Below are positions 1 to 7,465 of a DNA stretch of 64,000 bases, piece by piece (the stretch's first letter is position 1; each line of letters begins with the position of its first letter). The translations under genes were made by a program, and so were the position numbers. Origin of the DNA: Aldrovandia affinis. Taxonomy: Eukaryota; Chordata; Actinopteri; Notacanthiformes; Halosauridae. The notes beneath the pieces were generated by a model. The model was not told the origin of the DNA and searched no databases. It saw only the letters and a program-made list of their open reading frames with translations. The stretch lies in assembly GCA_029706075.1 (NCBI GenBank), contig JAINUG010000086.1, positions 3,657,060 to 3,721,059 on the forward strand, in the 5' to 3' direction.

Positions 1-1165
1 AGCGTTACCAAACTCTAGCCCCTTCCACCATGTCATCTGCCTAGGCTAAGTTATATGGTTGGATATGAGAATTTTCTAAAACATGCAATAAATTCCCTCT
101 GACACCTTGCAGTACATTGCGCTCTTCTGAATAAATTGAGGCGAGACACAGACTTCCCATATTTCGAGCTAAAATATTGACTTTCCATGCATACTGAGCA
201 TAATTTACATAGCACACTGTAATGTGCTAACCCTAACCTCCACCTTTTTAGTACTAAACTGAGCAGGTGCCGCTGTAACAATTCTCTGCGTACCCTGTAG
301 AGGGTGCACCAAAACAGAATTTCACAATACAGCTATCGAGAGGAAAAAAAAAAATCTGTAAAATGTTAAGGTAAGCTCTTGATCCACGTACAGCGGAAGT
401 GGGAGAAAGAAAAAAAAAAAAAAAAAATCACACTCCTCAAACGAGTGGAAACTGTCTACCTGACAGCTTTATTTAAAAGCAGATACTGCTGACTTCACTG
501 CTGATTTTGCGGTGGCCTGCAATGCCGGTCGGGGACGGAAATTGTTCCAGGCGGAGACGAACGGGTTTGAATTGCAGAAGTTCCTTATTTCTCCCTCCCC
601 ACCGCCTGGGAGGGGGGTAATGACCTCAGCGGTTCCACGGCTGTGGTGTCTGCGGGCCTGGTCACAAAGAGCCCAGTGTTGCCCCGGCGCCCGGCCCGCC
701 GGCCTTCGCAGCTGCGGAGGGTGGGGCCTCGGCCTGCGCTGGCACGCCGCGCCGGGGGAATGCGGGCGCTTTTTGCGCCCAGTCAGTACAGGAGGTTCCA
801 CAACGGGCTGTGTCGCTGAAGGATCTGCACCGCCTTCGGGGCCATGCGCTCAAGGGCGACGTTGCCCCCAAGCGCTGATTCAGGACCAGCTAACTCTGAT
901 GAGATACCAGCCTCAGCCATTAGGAATAAAAAAGCAAAACTGACTCCAGACCAGTGCTCACGGGCAACTTCCACCTACACAGATTTTGATCACTGACAGG
1001 CATCACTGCATGCATAACTGACTGAGACAAATCACCCATCACTGATGGATCTACATCATTCACTGCCCTAAATCATCTCGCGTTACCTCATGTCCTACAT
1101 ATCTACATTACTGATGGAGTTGCCTGACCGATTAAACTTCCTTTATTTCAATACTGGCAGACCTA

Positions 1166-1174
1166 CAGGTAGCT

Positions 1175-1207
<33 letters not shown>

Positions 1208-1700
1208 ACGAGTAAATGAAGGGTTCTGGAGGCTCTGCTATGGTGTGGGGTACATTTCCCTGGCATGGTGTATGTCCACTCAACCTCTTGGAGGGAAAGG
1301 TAAATGCCAATAAATACAAAGCCATTCTGAGTGATCACCTTCATCCTATAGTGAAACATTTCTATCCTGATGGGAGTAGTCTCTTCTAGGATCAGAGTGC
1401 CCCCATCCACAGGGCACAAGCGGTCACTGAATGGTTTGATGAGCATGAAACAATGTAAACCATATACCATGGCCGTCTCAGTCACCAGATTTAAACCCAG
1501 TTGCAGACTTATGGGAGATGCTGGAGCGGCGCCTGAGAGAACGTTTTCCACCACCATCAACAAAACACCAAATAGAGTTTCAGACACTTGTAGAATCTAT
1601 ATGCCAAGACACATTGAAGCTGTTCTGGCGGCTCATGGTGGCCCAACGCCCTATTAAGACACTTTACGTTGGGGCTTCCTTTATCAAGAATCAAGATCAC
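1166..1700 (+). mobile_element. internally deleted Tc1/mariner-type element, DDE-half relic (copy A)
   Basis: The left end CAGGTAGCTGC follows a TA and runs into a poly-A expansion. It is then joined directly to sequence encoding the second half of a Tc1-like transposase: MVWGTFPWHG near 1241, then SDHLHPIVKHFYPDG, and a terminal HIEAVLAAHGGPTPY at about 1613-1657. That GGPTPY ending is characteristic of Tc1-like transposases. The right end is degenerate (CTTCCTTTATC near 1678-1686). There are several stops and frameshifts. The N-terminal helix-turn-helix half is absent. It shares its deletion junction with the copy at 6274-6703. Confidence 0.85.
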
Positions 1701-2022
1701 TGGATGGACCACTGACTGATATACAACAATGGCAGAGCCACGTCACTTGTAGATCTACATCACCAGAGGACCTACTTCACCGACAGATGTGCATCACTAA
1801 CACACAACAGACGACGCTTTTAGCTTGATGACTTCCCCTAGTTTGTTGTGAGAGTCTAAGTGGCGCTGGAGCCAGAGGTCCCTCTGTAATCACTGCACAT
1901 GTGTCTAATCAGAGCTGTGTTCTCCACAAAACAGCCTGTCTTTCAGCATCCAGTTACACATGCTGCACCGCAAGCTTCCCTGATCACATGACAGAGGAAT
2001 CTCCACATTACCTTCCATATGT

Positions 2023-2205
2023 GCACACGCGTGTACGTACACATACATGTGCGCGCATACACACACGCACACACACGCACGCATACACACACGCACACAC
2101 ACGCGCGCATACACACACGCACACACACGCGCGCATACACACACGCACACACAAATCCATATATAGTACATATATGCATACACACACGTACATACACACA
2201 CCCAC

Positions 2206-2250
<45 letters not shown>
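2023..2250. repeat. CA-type 26-bp tandem repeat followed by a (TA)n run
   Basis: Four near-identical 26-bp units of the type GCGCGCATACACACACGCAC run from 2051 to 2154, within a longer CA-rich tract. A TA dinucleotide run at about 2206-2250 follows and abuts the left end of the next transposon. These are simple-sequence repeats of low coding meaning; the open frames they create (poly His-Thr) are artefacts. Confidence 0.9.
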
Positions 2251-2253
<3 letters not shown>

Positions 2254-3090
2254 GGGGGAAATAAGTATTGAACACATCAACATTTCGTCCAGTAAATGTA
2301 AATGAGCTTATTCAAGTGAAATTAGCACCAGACTTAACTCAAACTCAAAAAATCCAGACAAAAAATCTAAACATTAAAGTCCATATGTAAATAACGTTAT
2401 GTGTAATAAAGTGGAATGAAACAGTATTGAACACACTAAGAAAAAGCAGTACACCACAGCAAGGAAAGGCAAGGAACCAGCTGAAAACCATAACTAATTA
2501 GGAGGCAACTCTACCTCCAATCTGTGCTAATTAATGTCAGCTGGGTTAGAATATATTGATGGGCTATAAAGGTTTTTGTTGCCAAGGTGCCACACAAGAA
2601 ACATCTAATGATGGGTAAAAGCAAAGAGCTCTTTCAAGACCTTCGCAACCAGATTGTTGCAAAACATGAAAATGGAATTGGCTACAGACGTATTTCACAA
2701 CTTCTGAATCTTCCAGTAAGCACCATTGGGGGCATTATCCGTAAGTGGAAGCAACATCACTCCACCATCAACCGGCCACGCACAGGAGCTCCTCGCAAGA
2801 TTTCTGATCAGGGAGTCAGAAGGATACTTAGAAGAGTAGCCAAAGAGCCAAGGACCACTAGGAAAGAGCTCCAGAAAGACTTGGAGGCAGCAGGTACAAC
2901 TGTGACAGAAAGGACAGTAGGCAATGCACTCCACCGCCATGGCCTTTGTGCACGCTCAGCACGCTCAGACTCCACTACTGAAAAAAAGACACTGAAAAAA
3001 AAGTCTGGTGCAAATTTCACTTGAATGGCCTCATTGGAAATACATTTACTGGGAAATATGTTGATGTGTTCAATACTTATTTCCCCCATT
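2251..3090 (+). mobile_element. Tc1-type transposon derivative with long inverted repeats, DNA-binding half only
   Basis: The ends match as inverted repeats of about 85-90 bp: both start AATGGGGGAAATAAGTATTG and both include AGTAAATG and TTCAAGTGAAATT. The element lies in TA-rich DNA, as expected for TA-targeting Tc1/mariner elements. Between the ends lies one open frame for the N-terminal part of the transposase and no catalytic DDE part. The element is therefore a non-autonomous internal-deletion derivative of about 840 bp. Confidence 0.9.
2587..3024 (+). CDS. truncated Tc1-like transposase, helix-turn-helix domains only
   Basis: This 145-codon frame (most likely start at the MGKSKELF methionine, about 2611) reads as the paired-type DNA-binding region of a Tc1-like transposase. 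The first helix-turn-helix is [20 protein letters not shown]. The GRPR-like linker is [11 protein letters not shown]. The second helix-turn-helix is [20 protein letters not shown]. The frame continues to [13 protein letters not shown] and then stops soon after KKKSGANFT, inside the right inverted repeat. It has no stop codons or frameshifts, and the catalytic domain is missing. If expressed it could only bind DNA, for example as a competitor of full-length transposase. It is a transposon gene, not a host exon, and it lies antisense to cblb. Confidence 0.8.
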   Translation: MPHKKHLMMGKSKELFQDLRNQIVAKHENGIGYRRISQLLNLPVSTIGGIIRKWKQHHSTINRPRTGAPRKISDQGVRRILRRVAKEPRTTRKELQKDLEAAGTTVTERTVGNALHRHGLCARSARSDSTTEKKTLKKKSGANFT

Positions 3091-3093
3091 GTG

Positions 3094-3102
<9 letters not shown>

Positions 3103-3139
<37 letters not shown>
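3103..3139. repeat. (CA)n microsatellite
   Basis: An uninterrupted CA dinucleotide run directly beside a short TA run at the right end of the Tc1-type element. Confidence 0.95.
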
Positions 3140-3144
<5 letters not shown>

Positions 3145-3986
3145 ACTAAAAAAGAAAGAAGATTATCACAAGTTTGAGTCAAACAGATGTATTTCTATGG
3201 AATATATGTCATCTTTCACACAATTTATAGAATTCAATTTCATGCAGCCAACACCAAAAAATTCAATAATTGAGCTGTGCTTTGTTCACCTTTTATGCGA
3301 ATGGTATAATTATATATATATATTTCAAACACAATAAAAAGCACAGCTCACAAACGTATTCCACTGGATACTCACCTTAAGGATTGCAAAGAAGCAGCGC
3401 CCATTTTGATGCTTAAGTATAATGATAGATGACAGATAGGGGATCATGGCTTTGTTTTTGTACCCACTGCTTAAATCAGACCTCGAAGCCCAGAGTAACT
3501 CTTAAGCAGGGGGAAGTTGAGCTGCATTACCTCCACTAATATTTTCATCTGCAAAGATTTGCTGCGCCACGCGCTGGAAAGTGGCCAGTGCCCGGATCTG
3601 CGCTGCGATTCCGCTCGTAAACTCTGCGGCCGTAGGCATCGTTAAGAGAAGGCTTCCCTGAGAGGGAGCGTCGCTCGGCTGACGGGAAGCAGCGAGAGCG
3701 CCAGCGTTCCCCCTCGGGTAGCGGGGCGCGCCTCAGCGCGTTGTGTGCACCGTGGGGGCATCGGGACAAACAACAGCGTTAATGTGGTGAGAACGCAGGA
3801 CAAACTGCAGGGGGTTTACTCCCCCGGCCCCTCCCCCATCCGCTAAAAGCTGTTTTAGCATTCCTCGTCGGAGATGTTGTATATTTTCGGACGCTCACAT
3901 CTTCTCCCCCCCGGCCCCCCCCAGGTTCGGGGTTCCAGATGGAGCCGGTTAGGGGTGATTGAGATCTGGGAGAAAAAGGGACTCAC

Positions 3987-4078
3987 TTGTGGCTGCTGGC
4001 GAGGGCGGGCGGGGGAGGGGAGTGCCGCAGGGGGGGGACGTCATATTCGTCGCTGGCCAGGAGGCCGTTGGAGAAGGG
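3987..4078 (-). CDS. cblb: cblb window exon 11: tyrosine motif EYDVPP
   Basis: This 92-nt exon encodes PFSNGLLASDEYDVPPLRHS then PPPPALASSH and two bases of a Lys codon. It aligns with human Cbl-b [20 protein letters not shown]. The DEYDVPP tyrosine is a conserved phosphorylation-type motif of the tail. The acceptor is CTTCCTCCGCAG at 4079 and the donor is a consensus GTGAGT at 3986. Phase is 0 in and 2 out, as expected. The next human exon, with EEDDDEYKIP, was not found between 3986 and 1, so the following intron is at least 4 kb. The rest of the tail and the UBA domain are outside the window. Confidence 0.93.
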
Positions 4079-4529
4079 CTGCGGAGGAAGCAGGAGAGGA
4101 CAGTTAGAACACGCTGGAGGAGAGCACCAGGGAGCCAAACACACTCTGGGCTCCCTCCTGGAAAACAGGCCTCTGCCTTTTAAAACATTTTTTAAAGACA
4201 TTTTAAAACGATCAATATTCCATTCATTACCGGCCCCCGTGCAGAGACCGGCGCCCCTCCTGCGGCCCCCCACACCCCACCCTCTCGAACAACACCCACG
4301 CCCCACCGGCCTTTACCGACAAACTCTGGGCAGAGAAATAAAGAGCTCGCATTTACTGTACCTGGTCGCGAGCCCTGGAGCCCGGCCACATGTGAAAGGA
4401 TACCTCCAGGGCCTGCAGATACGCTGGAGATGGATTACGATTGTCTATTTTTAATGCCTTTCTCACAGGAAGTGCACTTTTGCTAATGATCAATTTCAGA
4501 GCTTGGCTTCCTCGTCCGGGCTTATTAAA

Positions 4530-4880
4530 AGTGACAGGGCGAGCCTCGTCTGGTCCAGGGCCAGCGCGGTCGCCGTGGGTCACGCTCCATCTGCCAGCTT
4601 TCGTTAAGAGGGCCAGGGCAATTTGTCCGCGGGCCGCAAGGGGACCCGGCGTAGCCGGCGGAGGCGAAGGACGGGGGCCCGGTCGCCAAACCTTCCGCCG
4701 CCGCCCGAGGGCACGTTACGGAGGCCGTGCGGTGAGGTCCGCCCTCCGTACGGGGCAGAGCGAACGCTCTTACGTCTGCAGCTGCGCAGTTTAGGGAGAC
4801 GGACGGGTCTGACCGAGCGTCCCGTGCAGATGGGAAAAAGCGCCCAGCTTGCTGACGAGGCACTGCGGGGCCGCTCCGTT
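4530..4880. other. CpG-rich patch inside intron 10
   Basis: This stretch is unusually rich in CG dinucleotides compared with its AT-rich surroundings. It lacks any recognisable coding frame. It could be an intragenic CpG island or alternative promoter, or simply GC-rich intron near the GC-rich tail exons. Methylation or transcription-start data would decide. Confidence 0.35.
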
Positions 4881-4900
4881 TGAGAGCCTGTTCTCTGGTT

Positions 4901-5050
4901 CTCTGTGGCTCAGTTGGTAGAGCACAGCATTGGCAACGCTTAGGTTGTGGGTTCAATTCCCACTGGGCCCACATACTGTATACTGAAAAATGTATGCATT
5001 CACTACTGTAAGTCGCTTTGGATAAAAGGGTCTGCTAAATGGCATATATT
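4901..5050 (+). mobile_element. tRNA-derived SINE
   Basis: A tRNA-like head has an A box (TGGCTCAGTTGG, 4906-4917) and a B box (GGTTCAATTCC, 4950-4960). It is followed by the fish SINE/L2-type tail TAAGTCGCTTTGGATAAAAG GGTCTGCTAAATGG at about 5009-5042. That tail is shared with L2-clade LINEs such as eel UnaL2, which mobilise such SINEs. A second short tail fragment with TGTCTGCTAAATGC lies at 5093-5135. Confidence 0.88.
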
Positions 5051-5642
5051 ATACATATATTAGAGCCGTGTCTTCTCAGAGACCCATGCAGAGTGTCTGC
5101 TAAATGCTTAAAATGTCAATGTAAAAAATGTACCCATGCCCCAAAGTCCCAGGATTTAAGAGCGACCGGCGCAAACCGGGCGCTCGCACCTGCGCTTCGC
5201 TTCCCGTGGTCCGCGCCGTACCGGACATCTGGCGGTGCAAGCGGGCAGATGTTTTGCCAGCACAGATCAGGGTTAATCCGCTAGCGAGAATAATCTGTAT
5301 TTACTGAACAAGGGGATGCCGGACTGAAACGCAGACAGGCGGAAGACCTCCCGCGCCCGGCACAGCCTGAATTCAGAGAACGCAAGCGCTCTCTCTCCCG
5401 TCTGGTTCCCCTGCCCTTCAGACCACATCCATTCATGTTAGACCTCATTGAACTGCTTGCTTTATGTGAGCGTCCAACTTAGGTTTTACGCAAGTGCTCG
5501 CCTAAGACCAATATATTCTTCCAATATTCACCATCAGTGCTGATATGAACCACAGGCTAGTGTGGTGGAAGTGGAGCACTGTGGCCAAGGTAGAGACTAT
5601 TTCTGCATCACTGTACCCAGTAAGTGAGTAACTATGTGCGTT

Positions 5643-5648
<6 letters not shown>

Positions 5649-5674
<26 letters not shown>
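5649..5674. repeat. (GT)n microsatellite
   Basis: A pure GT run of about 13 units. Confidence 0.9.
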
Positions 5675-5675
<1 letters not shown>

Positions 5676-6273
5676 ATGAATTTCTTAGATACACACGCTT
5701 CCATAGACATGCACGTGCCTTTGTCGTTTTCTTACAAAACCTTGTGAGTGCCACGCCTAGCCCTGGGGCTTGATTGAGTACGTTAGCGCTAAGGCAGCCC
5801 TGTGACAGTGGAGTGACCACACTTTAGGTCAGCTTTCCACACGCTCCTCAGGCCAGGATGAGTAAGCAGGCCGCATTTCTATTCCCATCCCGAACCCCAC
5901 TGAGCGCCACTGAGCAGCACGCGTGACTAAGAGCCTTCGGTGACAGGCAGGAAAGCAGAGTATCAAAGCTAATATTTACCAAACAGAGGGAGAAAAGTTC
6001 TGCGCGCGGACGCACACACCTCGCTCGGCTGCAAGTTGCTCAAATCGAAGCGCGACCATCGCGCAGTCACACTCGTTCGCCTGAGAGGCGGTGAAGTGAA
6101 AACACGGTGTACTGCCAAAATTCGCAACCCAGAATAACACAAAGTCTGCTGCTGTTGCTAAGTAACTGCTACATGGGGGGAAAAAAGGCAGGTTTGCGCA
6201 AGCAAGAGAAATCGAGAGGGCGGAGGACTGCAGATATTGATACGCTTGATGATTTTAAAATCAGGCTGAGGTA

Positions 6274-6703
6274 CAGAAATCTGCCAAAGTAAAGGAAACA
6301 CAGTACATGAGGGATACTGGCAGCTCTGTTATGGTGTGGGGCGCAAACCCGGCATGGTTTAGGTTCACTCAAGCCCCTTAGAGGACAAGGTAAATGCCAG
6401 TAAATACAAAGCCATTCTGAGTGATCTCCTTCATCCTATGGTGAAGCATTTCTATCCTGATGGGAGTGGTCTCTTCCAGGATGACAATGCCCTCCACAGG
6501 CCACGAGTGGTAACTGAATAAGTTTGATGAGCATAAAAAATAACTTAAACCATGCCACAGCATTTTCCACCACCACTTTTCTCGTGGAGGGTGTTGCATC
6601 CCTCAAACAGAGTTCCAGACACCTGTATCAGACACCTATGCCAAGGCGCATTGAAGCTGGCAACTTTATGTTGGTGTTTCCTTTATTTAGGTTTAGTTAC
6701 CTG
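6274..6703 (+). mobile_element. internally deleted Tc1/mariner-type element, DDE-half relic (copy B)
   Basis: TA target duplications flank the copy at 6272-6273 and 6704-6705. The left end CAGAAATCTGCCAAAGTAAA GGAAACAC and the right end GTGTTTCCTTTATTTAGGTT TAGTTACCTG are imperfect inverted repeats. Immediately inside the left end the sequence joins transposase code at ATGGTGTGGGG (MVWG). As in copy A it goes on to a stretch specifying HPMVKHFYPDG. A further deletion of about 85 bp and several stops follow. It is non-functional. Confidence 0.88.
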
Positions 6704-6828
6704 TATCTTCAAAACCCTTCCTCTATTGCTAAGGTTCTAAATGATTATCGAAGCAAGAAGGAGAGCATTGCCGTGGGGAAACGTGGTTGGTATGTTGGCG
6801 ATGATGGCCGTGGCCCCCTCATCCTCAC

Positions 6829-7183
6829 CTTGGCGCTATCCGGTGCCACGTCAAGCCTGGGCTGTGCCCGCCCGATTCCCAGGTCCGCAGAGAGGCCGCT
6901 GACGGGCCGCCCGTTGATGTGGGAGGGTGCGACATGGCCCAGCTTTGGGGAGCGGTCAGCGCCGGGCCAGGAGTCCACCAACGGGCTCTCTTTGGGGCAC
7001 CAGGTGTCCAGGGGCAGCTGGGGGTCGCGGGGCAGGCCCACGGGGGGATGGGCCACCCAGCAGCGCGCCCGTCTGGGGGGATGGGAGGGGGCCTCTCGGG
7101 GGGCGGCGGTGGCGGGGGTCCCTCTGAGGTGGCGGGGGAGCGGGGAGGGGCTTGTCCTGCTTCCTGGACATCCCGGGAGAGGA
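6829..7183 (-). CDS. cblb: cblb window exon 10: proline-rich SH3-ligand region, two apparent 1-nt losses
   Basis: After the acceptor TCCTCTCCCCCCGCAG the exon reads SSPGMSRKQDKPLPAPPPPQ then RDP in one frame. PPPPPPERPPPIPPDGR follows in a second frame, and VAHPPVGLPRDPQLPLDTWC then PKESPLVDSWPGADRSPKLG and onward to DSAK in a third. The last base is 6829, before a GTGAGG donor. The frame changes fall near 7110-7120 (a run of five C after GAC) and about 7045-7075. Each is repaired by one inserted base, making 357 nt or 119 codons. This is the main SH3-ligand stretch of Cbl-b (KQDKPLPAPPP, ERPPPIPPD). Because exon 9 also lacks one base, the net loss is three and the following exon is in frame. 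Two more errors in homopolymeric GC sequence are likelier than true mutation. Confidence 0.85.
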
Positions 7184-7280
7184 CTGCGGGGGGAGAGGAG
7201 GAAAGCCAGTCAACTGACGAGGGCGGGGACCACAGCGACAGAGTTATGAACCCTGGGACAGGTGGGGGAGAGACGGGCAC
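7184..7280 (-). other. cblb: cblb mini-intron 9 (97 bp)
   Basis: This very short intron lies between two proline-rich exons. The acceptor TCCTCTCCCCCCGCAG is strong; the donor GTGCCC is weak. It contains no stop in the frame ending GSPK, so retaining it keeps an open frame. Because 97 is one more than a multiple of three, retention also cancels the one-base loss in the next exon. A gene predictor could therefore wrongly run through it. Confidence 0.75.
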
Positions 7281-7465
7281 CTTCGGGGAGCCGGTGGGGC
7301 TGGCCGAGGGCGAGCGGATCACGCCCTTCTGGATGAGGTCGAGGCGGGGCGGCACGGCGGCAGGCTGAGGTGCTGGATACTGGAGGGGTCCGGGAGAGGC
7401 TTTCTGCGCTGGGCGACGGGGGACGAGTTTGGGGACATCACCGGAGAGTTCTGCCTGTCTGCGCA
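7281..7465 (-). CDS. cblb: cblb window exon 9: proline-rich region, apparent 1-nt loss
   Basis: This exon begins [20 protein letters not shown] after a GTTGTTGTCCTCAG acceptor. It continues to HLSLPP in one frame, then reads [20 protein letters not shown] and TGSPK in the next frame. The human counterpart is 62 codons (186 nt); here it is 185 nt, so one base is missing around 7351-7363 in a CCG-rich run. Read literally, the frame meets TGA at 7321-7319, truncating the protein after the RING and acidic region. The region normally holds SH3-binding sites (PPVPPRLDL type). The donor GTGCCC at 7280 is weak, but the phase and homology to GSPK/SSP support it. A sequence error is the likeliest cause. 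Confidence 0.85.

Larger units (their letters stand above)
1..3986 (-). other. cblb: cblb intron 11 (partial, at least 4.0 kb)
   Basis: A consensus GTGAGT donor lies at 3986; the acceptor is beyond position 1. It holds two Tc1-type derivatives, a 26-bp CA-type repeat and a TA run. I searched by eye for the next Cbl-b exon (DDDEYKIP) and did not see it. The stretch 1-1160 shows a short A-rich run near 409-427 and a CpG-rich segment at 670-790 but no gene. The stretch 3145-3980 has nothing recognisable. Confidence 0.8.
4079..6828 (-). other. cblb: cblb intron 10 (2.75 kb)
   Basis: Donor GTGAGG lies at 6828 and acceptor CTTCCTCCGCAG next to 4078. It holds a CpG-rich patch (about 4530-4880), a tRNA-type SINE (4901-5050), a GT tract (5649-5674) and an internally deleted Tc1-type copy (6274-6703). 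The stretch 5140-6270 has nothing else recognisable. Confidence 0.85.

Noticed and set aside
469-943. Next cblb exon or a separate gene in the GC-rich stretch
   Set aside because: Open frames on both strands reflect GC richness; none resembles the Cbl-b tail (no DDDEYKIP or UBA motif) and no splice sites fit.
1901-2305. Open frames of His-Thr, Cys-Val or Tyr-Ile repeats over CA/GT/TA tracts (also near 9.7, 12.2, 19.3, 36.7, 46.6 and 59.7 kb)
   Set aside because: They are translations of microsatellites in several frames at once, with no domain, and overlap on both strands.
6524-7249. 241-codon plus-strand open frame
   Set aside because: It is partly a Tc1 relic and partly the antisense of the GC-rich cblb exons; the minus-strand homology explains the lack of stops.
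7319-7321. cblb as an outright pseudogene because of the premature TGA
   Set aside because: All other exons, splice sites and catalytic residues are intact, and the three losses sit in homopolymeric GC runs, so error is likelier than gene death.
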